NCBI GenBank assembly: GCA_026914095.1
Contig: JAPPIY010000191.1
Span: 1-10,882, forward strand
Direction of reading: 5' to 3'
DNA: 10,882 nucleotides
Source of the DNA: Oligoflexia bacterium
GTDB lineage: Bacteria > Bdellovibrionota > Bdellovibrionia > Bdellovibrionales > UBA1609
Within the stretch, counting starts at the first letter, position 1. Every line of letters begins with the position of its first letter. Below the pieces are notes generated by a model. That model was not told the origin of the DNA, did no database searches, and saw only the letters and a program-made list of their open reading frames with translations. Shown piece by piece: positions 4,652 to 10,882 of this stretch. The position numbers and the translations under genes are program-made.

Positions 4652-6751
4652 TTAACCCGGCCGAATGGATAAAGAAAGCTCTTTGAATTTATCTTTAATT
4701 TTTTGATGCTCTAATTTTTGCAAGTAAGGGTCTTGAGAGACTAAATCAAAGGCTGATTTTTTCGCCAAAGACAAACTGTCAGAGTCACGGATGATATGAG
4801 CGATCTTAAAACTGGGAAGGCCAGACTGACGACTCCCTAAAAACTCTCCAGGCCCTCTGATTTCCAGATCTTTTTCCGCTATTTTAAAACCGTTTAAGGT
4901 GTTTTGCATGATATAAGCTCTTTCGGAAGACTCTTTAGAAAATCTTTCTCCCAAAACAACAATGCAATAGCTTTTGTAAGGCCCTCGGCCCACCCTTCCC
5001 CTTAGTTGATGCATTTGAGACAAGCCAAATCGCTCTGCATTTTCTATCACCATAACACTGGCATTGGGAACATCCACTCCCACTTCAATTACGGTGGTGG
5101 AGACTAAAATCTGTATCTCTCCTTTTACAAAACGGCTCATCGTATCCTGCTTTTCCTCTGGATTCATCCTCCCTGTCAATAAACCCCATTTTAAATCCGT
5201 GTAATAAGCTTTCAATTTCTCATACTGATCCCTAGCGTTTTTTAAATCCAATTTTTCGCTTTCCTCCACCAAGGGATAAACCACATAAGCCTGCCTCCCT
5301 TTTTCCACTTGCTGTTTTACAAAATCAAAAACTTCTTTTCTTTTTTTAGGAAAGGCTCTTCTTGTCATAATAGGAATACGGCCCTTTGGCATTTCATCAA
5401 TCACTGAAACATCCAAATCGCCATAAATGGCCATAGAGAGCGTGCGGGGAATAGGTGTTGCTGTCATAACTAAAAAATGAGGATAAGCGCCTTTAGATTT
5501 TAACAAGGCCCTTTGATGAGCGCCAAAACGATGTTGCTCGTCTATAACAACAAAAGCCAGTTTATGAAATTGGACATTTTCCTGTATGAGAGCATGAGTG
5601 CCTATACACACTTGACAAAAACCGGATTGTAAAACCCCCATAACAGTCCTTTTTTGAGATGACTTCATTTTGCCAGTCAGCTTTTCCACTTTTACACCAA
5701 AAGGCTCTAAAAAATGGCTGGCGTTTTTATAATGCTGTTCGGCTAAAATTTCTGTAGGAACCATAATCGCTGTTTGATAACCTGCTTTAGCGCAGGCTAA
5801 AGCCGACAAAAGAGCAACGACTGTTTTGCCACAGCCCACATCCCCCTGCAAAAGACGATGCATCGGATGAGAAGACTGCAAGTCAGAAAAAATCTCTTTT
5901 AGCGCTTTTTTTTGAGCCAAAGTTAAATCAAAGGGCAAAGTTTTTTTGATCTCCTCTATATATTTTTCATTGATAGAAATTTGAGGAGCTGTTCCTATTT
6001 TCCAGCCTTGATTTTTTAAAGCAAAATAAAACTGCAATTCAAAAAACTCATCAAAGATCAATCTTTTTTGAAACTCTGTTTTAAAATTCAAGTAATCATC
6101 TATTTTTTTTCTGTCTGGAAAATGCGCTCCTTTTAAAGCCTTTAACCGGGAAGTCAAGTTATACTTTTTTATCAGCCAGGGAGGCAACCATTCTAAATCT
6201 TGATCCGATAAACTCAAGTGATTGAAAATTTCCCTTATAATACTCCGGATTTTATATTGAGTCAGGGGTTCAATTTCAGAATAAAGCGGCAAAACCAAAT
6301 CTTGACTTTTTATCTCCTCTTCAGAGTTTGCCGGGAAAATTTGAGGATGGTTAAAAGTAAACCGATTGCGAAAAAGAGTCACTTTTCCCCTCAGCTCCAC
6401 TTTTTCCCCCACCCTTAAAGAGTTAAACCAATTTTTATAAGGGAGGGTAAAAAATTTGCAGGGTATTGTCTTTGAGCCATCACTGACAAGAATTTCATAA
6501 ATTTTTCTATTTCTGCCTCTTAAGGGAATGATGTTTTTTTTAACCACATCGGCCTGCACAATCACCTGTTGATCAGGTGTTAAGTTATTAAAATCCGTCA
6601 GCCTCCGGTTGTCTTGATAAGCTCTGGGGAGCCGGTGAATCATATCGCCCACGGTTAAGAGAGAGGATTTTTTTAAAATCTCCCCTAATTTAGGCCCCAC
6701 CCCTTTTACAAACTGCAAAGGAGTGTCTAATGTCAGTTGATTTTTGCTCAT
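4652..6751 (-). CDS. recG: ATP-dependent DNA helicase RecG
   Basis: RecG is a superfamily 2 helicase that remodels stalled replication forks and branch-migrates Holliday junctions. The 699-residue protein has the full family length. An N-terminal wedge/OB-fold region covers about residues 60-150. The helicase core shows Walker A GDVGCGKT at 303-310, the DEQH box at 404-407, TATPIPRTL at 430-438 and QLRGRVGRG at 582-590. The C-terminal EIRGPGEFLG at about 630-639 belongs to the accessory domain typical of RecG. I chose ATG 6751 (MSKNQLTLD) over the in-frame TTG 33 bases upstream. The ATG is the better start codon, and the same ATG context is preserved in the duplicated fragment at 4041. No strong Shine-Dalgarno is seen. 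TATAGT at 6770-6765 is a possible -10. The gene looks intact and is the source or sibling of two fragments downstream of it. Confidence 0.96.
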   Translation of the reverse strand: MSKNQLTLDTPLQFVKGVGPKLGEILKKSSLLTVGDMIHRLPRAYQDNRRLTDFNNLTPDQQVIVQADVVKKNIIPLRGRNRKIYEILVSDGSKTIPCKFFTLPYKNWFNSLRVGEKVELRGKVTLFRNRFTFNHPQIFPANSEEEIKSQDLVLPLYSEIEPLTQYKIRSIIREIFNHLSLSDQDLEWLPPWLIKKYNLTSRLKALKGAHFPDRKKIDDYLNFKTEFQKRLIFDEFFELQFYFALKNQGWKIGTAPQISINEKYIEEIKKTLPFDLTLAQKKALKEIFSDLQSSHPMHRLLQGDVGCGKTVVALLSALACAKAGYQTAIMVPTEILAEQHYKNASHFLEPFGVKVEKLTGKMKSSQKRTVMGVLQSGFCQVCIGTHALIQENVQFHKLAFVVIDEQHRFGAHQRALLKSKGAYPHFLVMTATPIPRTLSMAIYGDLDVSVIDEMPKGRIPIMTRRAFPKKRKEVFDFVKQQVEKGRQAYVVYPLVEESEKLDLKNARDQYEKLKAYYTDLKWGLLTGRMNPEEKQDTMSRFVKGEIQILVSTTVIEVGVDVPNASVMVIENAERFGLSQMHQLRGRVGRGPYKSYCIVVLGERFSKESSERAYIMQNTLNGFKIAEKDLEIRGPGEFLGSRQSGLPSFKIAHIIRDSDSLSLAKKSAFDLVSQDPYLQKLEHQKIKDKFKELSLSIRPG

Positions 6752-6803
6752 AGTCTTTATGAATACTATAAACAAAAACGACAAACAAACTAAAAATAAC
6801 AGA

Positions 6804-6829
6804 TATAGAAAAAGTGTCCTGTTTCTATA
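6804..6829. other. Inverted repeat upstream of recG
   Basis: TATAGAAA at 6804-6811 and TTTCTATA at 6822-6829 form a perfect eight-base dyad around a ten-base loop, about 53 bases upstream of the recG start. It could be an operator or a weak hairpin. Apart from this and the repeat at 6959, the 329-base gap between recG and rpoH shows no gene. Confidence 0.3.
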
Positions 6830-6958
6830 GTTGCCTCCTGCTTAAACTCATGCTTTTTTGGACTTCAATTTGTAATTTTTTGAATAATACAAACTCTTTT
6901 TTAAGAATAAAATAATTCACGAGGAACATTGATTTTTAACTGATCTCCTGTTATTCTT

Positions 6959-7051
6959 ATGCTGATTTTGTTTGGATGTTTCGGTTGATTAAGCTTGCTT
7001 TCTCTTTAGATAAAGATTAAAATCCCCTGAATTTTTAAACAAGATCAGTAT
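6959..7051. repeat. MITE-like repeat with terminal inverted repeats, copy upstream of rpoH
   Basis: The left end ATGCTGATTTTGTTTGGATG (6959-6978) and the right end (7030-7051, ending AAACAAGATCAGTAT) are inverted copies. About 16 of 22 positions match by eye. The 93-base length and the TA at the right boundary agree with the copies at 8948 and 10496. The interior is unlike theirs. It has no coding capacity. Its right end contributes TATAAT just before rpoH. Confidence 0.55.
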
Positions 7052-7054
7052 AAT
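7026..7054 (+). promoter_or_regulatory. Candidate rpoH promoter with -10 at the repeat end
   Basis: A perfect TATAAT at 7049-7054 begins within the right end of the repeat and is completed by the flanking bases. CCTGAA at 7026-7031 stands 17 bases upstream but is a poor -35. Transcription would start about 20 bases before the rpoH ATG, which suits the position. The proposal rests mainly on the -10 and its placement. Confidence 0.4.
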
Positions 7055-7080
7055 TTTGCTTTTTTACAAAATGGAATCGT

Positions 7081-8037
7081 ATGAAGAAAACTAAAAACAA
7101 AAAAAAGAAAACGGCAAAACCGGTCAAAGCTGTTTCCGATCAGCCCGCGCCAGTCTCTTCCAGAAGTCCTGTTTTGTCGCCTGAAGTGATTCCTTCTGTC
7201 TCTGAGGGGGGAAGCGCTCTTCAAAATTATATGACCCGAATCTCTAAAATCCCTGTTTTATCTAAAGAAGAGGAGCATCAATTAGCTGTCGCTTACTATG
7301 AAACCAAAGATTCTGAAATAGGCAAGAAACTCATTCAGTCTAACTTGCGTTTTGTTGTAAAAGTAGCTGTTGAATACAGCAAGTTTAGTTCAAAGATAAT
7401 GGATTTGATACAAGAGGGGAATATTGGCCTGATGCGGGCGCTTAAAGAATTTAACCCCTATAAAGGGGCCCGGCTGATCACTTATGCTGTGTGGTGGATT
7501 AGAGGCTATATCCAAGAATATTTAATGAGACATCATTCTATTGTGCGTTTGGGGACTAATAAAAAACAGCAGAGGCTGTTTTACTTACTGCAGAAGGAAA
7601 AGCAAAAATTAGAAGATCACTCTCAAAAAAAACTTCTGCCTAGTTTAGCTAGAGAAACGCAGACAAAAATGAAAGAAGTGGAGCAAATGAAGGAAATAGT
7701 CTTAAAAAAGGATTTTAGTTTGGATCAGCCGATCCGTCCGGAAAAAGGAGGAAAAAGCTTTTTAGAATTTCAACAAGAAGAGTCTTCTATAGATGAAAGT
7801 CTGTCTCTTTATCAAATGTCCCAGCTTTTAAAAAAACATTTAAAAGCTTTAGAGCCAGAATTGAATGAAAAAGAAAAAAGCATTATTAAAAATCGCCTTT
7901 TGAAAGATCCCTCAAAAACTCTTCAGGCAATTGCGGATGAGTTTAATGTAACTAGAGAAGCTATCAGACAGAGTGAAGAGCGGCTGATGAAAAAGCTCAA
8001 AGAGAAGCTTATTCCTATTCTTAGAAAACCTTATTAA
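7081..8037 (+). CDS. rpoH: RNA polymerase sigma factor of the RpoH (sigma-32) type
   Basis: A 318-residue sigma-70 family protein that directs RNA polymerase to heat-shock-type promoters. Region 1.2-like sequence is at 46-69. DLIQEGNIGLMRAL at 108-121 is the core-binding signature of region 2. TYAVWWIRGYIQEYLMRHHS at 134-153 covers regions 2.3-2.4. QQRLFYLLQ at 163-171 corresponds to the RpoH box. The C-terminal helix-turn-helix of region 4 is at about 280-306 (TLQAIADEFNVTREAIRQSE). The protein is longer than E. coli RpoH (284) because of about 45 N-terminal residues that are Lys-rich, then Pro/Ser-rich, and probably disordered. GGAA four bases before the ATG is a weak ribosome-binding site. 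No clear terminator follows. The RpoH box separates it from RpoD and RpoS, though other sigma-32-like paralogues are possible. Confidence 0.88.
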   Translation: MKKTKNKKKKTAKPVKAVSDQPAPVSSRSPVLSPEVIPSVSEGGSALQNYMTRISKIPVLSKEEEHQLAVAYYETKDSEIGKKLIQSNLRFVVKVAVEYSKFSSKIMDLIQEGNIGLMRALKEFNPYKGARLITYAVWWIRGYIQEYLMRHHSIVRLGTNKKQQRLFYLLQKEKQKLEDHSQKKLLPSLARETQTKMKEVEQMKEIVLKKDFSLDQPIRPEKGGKSFLEFQQEESSIDESLSLYQMSQLLKKHLKALEPELNEKEKSIIKNRLLKDPSKTLQAIADEFNVTREAIRQSEERLMKKLKEKLIPILRKPY

Positions 8038-8153
8038 AAAATTTTCTATCTTATTGCTTTTTTTGTTTTTATAACTTTTTAAGGCTCAAAAGCAAACTTA
8101 TCTATTAGCAGATTCAATTTGTCCGGTTTATAAGGTTTTCATTTTTTGAAAAA

Positions 8154-8182
8154 TTGATCTTAAAAATCAAAGTGTGTATTAT
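8154..8182 (+). promoter_or_regulatory. Probable promoter of the ankyrin-repeat gene
   Basis: TTGATC at 8154-8159 and TATTAT at 8177-8182 are separated by 17 bases. Transcription would begin only about eight bases before the ATG, giving a very short leader that just includes AAGAAG. This suggests a separate unit from rpoH. Confidence 0.45.
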
Positions 8183-8196
8183 TTCTAAGAAGTAAC

Positions 8197-8892
8197 ATGT
8201 TGCCGATAAAAATATTTTTTCTTATAACAGTATTTTCTTATGCTGGCTATTCTGCCCTTTCTCAAAAAGATAAATTATTGCTTGAATATGACAGCGTAAA
8301 TACAGAAATTGACGCCAACAGCAAAGCGTTTCATACAGCCTGCTATCGTGGAGATTTATCAGAAATAAGGCATTTAATATCCTTAGGAGTTGATGTGAAT
8401 GTGAAGGATGCCGATGGCAAGACAGCGCTCCATATAGCCAGCTCTCTAGGCCGTTTGGAAATTATGAAATTTCTAATGGTATCAGGAGCTGATGGAAATG
8501 CGAGAGATAACTATGGCAGGACAGCGCTTCATAGAGTCAAACTTCAAGGAGAATTAGAAACGGTAAGATTTCTAATATCATCAGGAGTTGATAGGAATGC
8601 GAGAGACAACCAAGGTAGCACAGCTCTTCATAGAGCTGTGCTCCATAACCGCTTAGAAGCAGTAAAGCTTATGGTATCATTAGGAGCTGATGTAAATGTG
8701 AAGGATGAAGATGGGAGGACAGCGCTGAGTATAGCCAGTGTCTTTAGTCGCTTGGAGATTGTAAAATTTTTGGTGTCATCAGGAGCTGATGTCAGCGCAA
8801 AAGACAGCAAAGGCAAGACAGCTTTTGATTTAGCTGAAAGCAATTCTGTTAAAACCTATTTAAGCTCTTGCAGAGATGTCTTTAAAAATTAA
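8197..8892 (+). CDS. Exported ankyrin-repeat protein
   Basis: A 231-residue protein with a Sec-type signal peptide, MLPIKIFFLITVFSYAGYSA, probably cut after Ala20. A linker follows, then five 33-residue ankyrin repeats and a shortened sixth: about 43-72, 74-105, 107-138, 140-171, 173-204 and 206-222. Repeats carry the typical G-TALH and L(I/V)SxGAD(V)N cores. The second, fourth and fifth are also alike in DNA (for example around GGACAGCGCT), which points to fairly recent internal duplication. Ankyrin repeats bind proteins; the export signal places this one in the periplasm or outside, and no partner can be inferred. AGAAG near the start is the ribosome-binding site. A perfect 11-bp hairpin lies within the fourth repeat (8617-8642). 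The domain call is secure, the role unknown. Confidence 0.88.
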   Translation: MLPIKIFFLITVFSYAGYSALSQKDKLLLEYDSVNTEIDANSKAFHTACYRGDLSEIRHLISLGVDVNVKDADGKTALHIASSLGRLEIMKFLMVSGADGNARDNYGRTALHRVKLQGELETVRFLISSGVDRNARDNQGSTALHRAVLHNRLEAVKLMVSLGADVNVKDEDGRTALSIASVFSRLEIVKFLVSSGADVSAKDSKGKTAFDLAESNSVKTYLSSCRDVFKN

Positions 8893-8947
8893 ACGGAAAT
8901 TTCCTCATAATTCTATTCCATAAAAGTCTAGCGTTATTTTTAAAAAT

Positions 8948-9060
8948 ATACGAATCCTGTTTGAAAATTTAGGCTACAACTAGACTTCCGCTCTCATTTC
9001 CACTAGGACATGCTTTTGCAGGAGTGAAAGAAGGGATGAAAATTTAAACAGGATCTGTAT
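8948..9060. repeat. MITE-like repeat with terminal inverted repeats, copy between convergent genes
   Basis: The left end ATACGAATCCTGTTTGAAAA (continuing to 8970) is matched in inverted form by the right end AAAATTTAAACAGGATCTGT (9039-9058, then AT). Most positions agree. The element is 113 bases, bounded by TA on both sides. Its interior holds TTTTGCAGGAGTGAA, also present in similar form in the copy at 10496 (TTTCGCAGGAGTGAC). The interior can fold into an imperfect hairpin. It lies between the 3' ends of the ankyrin gene and dacB, where it may act as a transcription barrier. There is no transposase. Confidence 0.65.
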
Positions 9061-9079
9061 AGTTTTTCCCGCGAAGACT

Positions 9080-10474
9080 TTATTTTCTGGTTAAAGATAA
9101 AATAACTTTGTCAAAAAGATCTTGCGCTTTTGCGCTTTGGCCAGCTCTTCCATTAAAGATAAAAACAAACACATACTTATTATTTTTGTCTCCTGCCCAG
9201 CCGGCCAAGCCTAGAATGCCATAAAGAGAGCCTGTTTTAGCCCTCACATAAGCTGAAGAGCTTAACTGCTCAAATCTTTTGCTTAAAGTGCCTTTTCCCT
9301 GGGCTAAAGGATAAGAGAAAAACATCTCTGGCCTATAATATTTTTTTTCAGATTGAATTAAAATTTTTTGCAAATCTAAAGGAGTGAATTTGTTTTTCCT
9401 GTTTAAACCAGAAGGCTCTATCATCTGAAAGTTATTGATGCTGGCTGTTGTCTTTAAGTGGTTTCTTATTTTTTTCATGCCCTGGTTCAAGTCGCCTTTG
9501 TTTTTTCCTTTTAATAAAGGCAGATGGCTGACCAGCATGCGAGCTATAAAATTGCTGGAATATTTCATCATATTATAAGCGTGAAAGGGGAAAGGGCGGC
9601 TCTCCCATTCCGCCAACTCCCTGCATGAGCCTTTACAAGCTCCTTTTTTCACTTTGCCAGTGACTTTTAGGCCTCTCTGATTCAAAAAAGAAATGACATT
9701 GTGGCCTAACCATAAAGCCGGTTTTGTAATATTCCTGTATTTCACAATCTCTTTACCGCTAATGTTTATTTCCCCCTTTATTTCAAAAACTTCTTTTTTA
9801 GAAGAGATAGCTCTTCTTTTTATGAAAATTTTATTTTTTTTGCCTGTTTTTACTTTATTGACAACTTCAACATAAGAATTTTGAGGGTTAGCAAAAACCA
9901 GCGCGGGTTGGTGTAACTTTTGAGCGGGGCGGATATAGAAGGCGACAGAATTCCAGTTAAAGGAGCTGGCGCTGGAGAGAGCTAAATAACTCCTCTCCGA
10001 ATAAGGCAAAGCAGGCTCTTTTTTGTAAAGGCTGTCATCTATCAGCAAATCCCCTTCTACTTTTTTTAAACCGGATCGGGTTAAATTATTAACCAGCTTC
10101 CATAAATGCTCTGAAGTGAAGCTGGAGTCCCCTCCACCTTTTAAAACTAAATCTCCTAATAGCGCTCCCTTTCTGATATTTGCAGAAGATACAAAAGAAG
10201 TTTTAAAAGTGTAGGAAATAGGATACAAATCATAGAGAACGGACAAACTGGCTATTTTAACTAAAGAGGCTGGTATAAAGAGTTTATTTTCATTTAATTT
10301 ATAAACAGGGGATATTTCAGAGTTTGATTTTATTTGGGAAATAATCATTCCCAAAGAGTTGGTTTTTAAAGCTTGTTTTTTGATTTCTTTTTGTATTTGA
10401 AGGGGGATGGGATTCTCTTTAGCTTGAACCGCATTAAAACTTAAGAAAAGAAAAAGTATATAAAATTTTGTCAT
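9080..10474 (-). CDS. dacB: D-alanyl-D-alanine carboxypeptidase/endopeptidase, PBP4 family
   Basis: A class C low-molecular-weight penicillin-binding protein (peptidase family S13), which trims stem peptides or cleaves cross-links of peptidoglycan in the periplasm. The 464-residue product has a signal peptide, MTKFYILFLFLSFNAVQA, probably cut after Ala18. Catalytic motifs are SLVK at 70-73 (nucleophile Ser70), SSN at 306-308 and KTG at 413-415. A long insertion between the first two motifs, at about 110-290, is characteristic of the S13 family. Length agrees with E. coli DacB (477). The start is ATG 10474, with AAAGGAG six bases upstream. The frame stays open for 37 more codons, but these read through a repeat element and would bury the signal peptide, so the longer form is unlikely. 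It converges with the ankyrin gene. Confidence 0.94.
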   Translation of the reverse strand: MTKFYILFLFLSFNAVQAKENPIPLQIQKEIKKQALKTNSLGMIISQIKSNSEISPVYKLNENKLFIPASLVKIASLSVLYDLYPISYTFKTSFVSSANIRKGALLGDLVLKGGGDSSFTSEHLWKLVNNLTRSGLKKVEGDLLIDDSLYKKEPALPYSERSYLALSSASSFNWNSVAFYIRPAQKLHQPALVFANPQNSYVEVVNKVKTGKKNKIFIKRRAISSKKEVFEIKGEINISGKEIVKYRNITKPALWLGHNVISFLNQRGLKVTGKVKKGACKGSCRELAEWESRPFPFHAYNMMKYSSNFIARMLVSHLPLLKGKNKGDLNQGMKKIRNHLKTTASINNFQMIEPSGLNRKNKFTPLDLQKILIQSEKKYYRPEMFFSYPLAQGKGTLSKRFEQLSSSAYVRAKTGSLYGILGLAGWAGDKNNKYVFVFIFNGRAGQSAKAQDLFDKVILSLTRK

Positions 10475-10492
10475 TTTCAGCTCCTTTCTGAA

Positions 10493-10498
10493 CTTATA
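10493..10498 (-). promoter_or_regulatory. Candidate -10 of dacB at the repeat end
   Basis: TATAAG on the minus strand lies 19 bases before the dacB ATG and spans the boundary of the repeat at 10496. No good -35 is seen 16-18 bases upstream, where the repeat interior lies. A start this close would leave a leader of roughly a dozen bases, barely room for the strong ribosome-binding site, so the true promoter may lie on the far side of the repeat. Confidence 0.25.
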
Positions 10499-10585
10499 CC
10501 GGCCTTGTTTGAATTTGCAGACTCCAGCCAGTCCCTGCTTTCGCAGGAGTGACAAAAAGGCGGAAAAATCAAACAAGATCAGCAT
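10496..10585. repeat. MITE-like repeat with terminal inverted repeats, copy upstream of dacB
   Basis: The left end ATACCGGCCTTGTTTGAATT (10496-10515) and the right end (10564-10585, ending TCAAACAAGATCAGCAT) are imperfect inverted copies sharing CTTGTTTGA exactly. The 90-base element contains a central hairpin, CCTGC-TTTC-GCAGG, within GTCCCTGCTTTCGCAGGAGT. Similar CTGCTTTCGCAGG hairpins are common in dispersed repeats of many bacterial genomes. The left end is 22 bases from the dacB start. Confidence 0.65.
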
Positions 10586-10882
10586 ATTTATATATCATAT
10601 AACTTGTTTTTTTAATTGTCAGCTAGGAAACTTTTAAATTATAAAAATCTAATTTTTATAATTTTAATATTTCAGCTCTTTTTGGAAGCGCTGATCATAG
10701 TTCTAATAGTAAGTCTTGCTATAGGGATGAATTTGGGGTTGTTTTTAAAAAAGACTATTTTCGCAGTATTATCTTTACAAGCTTGCATATTTGAAGTTAT
10801 ACTTCAAATATGCAAGCTTATTTAAAGATTGGTATGAGCTGAAATAGTGGACTCATGTTAAGAGGTAATTAGTGTTATTGTC
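10586..10882. other. Right-edge region without a convincing gene
   Basis: This stretch lies upstream of dacB on the opposite side of the repeat. It contains an AT-rich perfect 13-base dyad at 10636-10648 and 10652-10664, and the 19-base palindrome listed separately. A 69-codon hydrophobic plus-strand frame at 10616-10825 starts with TTG, lacks a ribosome-binding site and runs through both palindromes, so I do not call it. Nothing else is recognisable. Confidence 0.55.
10779..10819. repeat. Perfect 19-bp inverted repeat with 3-base loop
   Basis: AAGCTTGCATATTTGAAGT (10779-10797) and ACTTCAAATATGCAAGCTT (10801-10819) are exact reverse complements around TAT. Neither side carries a T-tract of terminator type. 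A perfect arm this long is rare by chance, and could be a cruciform-forming site, a palindromic repeat or a replication-slippage product. Confidence 0.85.

Noticed and set aside
6752..6784. Longer RecG N-terminus from a TTG
   Set aside because: It adds hydrophobic residues not expected in RecG, and ATG 6751 is the better start codon.
8896..8905. Palindrome GGAAATTTCC after the ankyrin gene
   Set aside because: Ten bases without loop or T-tract; too short to support a terminator or operator.
10475..10585. Longer DacB N-terminus
   Set aside because: The added residues come from the repeat element and would precede a complete signal peptide with a strong ribosome-binding site at ATG 10474.
10616..10825. 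A 69-codon hydrophobic plus-strand frame resembling a small membrane protein
   Set aside because: TTG start, no ribosome-binding site, AT-driven Leu/Ile content, and it runs through both palindromes, which dictate much of its sequence.
1..10882. tRNA, rRNA or CRISPR array
   Set aside because: I looked for tRNA T-loop and cloverleaf signatures and for regularly spaced direct repeats and found none; the ankyrin periodicity is coding.

Overview
This is an AT-rich window from a Gram-negative bacterium. The evidence for Gram-negative is a sigma-32 type heat-shock factor, an exported PBP4-type carboxypeptidase, and prepilin-like proteins. The combination resembles low-GC proteobacterial or Bdellovibrionota-like genomes, but no single gene fixes the phylum, so the assignment is open. 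Gene order looks like a housekeeping segment loosened by small repeats and rearrangements: coding blocks are separated by 200-650 base gaps that hold inverted repeats and gene fragments.

Layout. 1-388 (minus) is the 5' part of an unrecognised gene that runs off the left edge. 606-1364 (plus) is signal peptidase I (lepB). It is followed by a metallo-beta-lactamase-fold protein at 1440-2108, which appears to have its own sigma-70-type promoter just after the lepB stop. 2109-2401 is a leader region with a two-stem hairpin and one end of a repeat family. It precedes two overlapping plus-strand genes with prepilin-type N-termini (2402-2827 and 2824-3843). The second appears to have lost its C-terminal 62 codons to a -1 frameshift; the displaced segment is still open to 4001.

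3996-4651 is the most disturbed part. It holds two plus-strand fragments that closely match the nearby minus-strand recG (4652-6751): one copies the recG start and its upstream sequence, the other copies 97 bases from the N-terminal domain. Between them lie a strong bidirectional terminator and AT-rich sequence with no recognisable gene. After recG come an rpoH-type sigma factor (7081-8037, plus), an exported ankyrin-repeat protein (8197-8892, plus) and a PBP4/DacB-type D-Ala-D-Ala carboxypeptidase (9080-10474, minus). The right edge (10586-10882) has no convincing gene but carries a perfect 19-bp inverted repeat.

The thread linking the regions is a family of 90-113 bp repeats with imperfect terminal inverted repeats (6959-7051, 8948-9060, 10496-10585, a solo end at 2284-2306, and possible degenerate copies at 4415-4500 and 502-522). 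Their ends read approximately ATACTGATCTTGTTTGAAA, are bounded by TA, and resemble MITEs. Outward-facing ends create TATAAT or TATAAG hexamers, so copies upstream of rpoH and dacB may supply the -10 elements of those genes.

Functionally, LepB and DacB act at the membrane and in the periplasm (signal-peptide removal and peptidoglycan trimming). The prepilin-like pair would need a dedicated prepilin peptidase encoded elsewhere. RpoH and RecG are global stress and repair functions. I see no evidence that these genes form one pathway.
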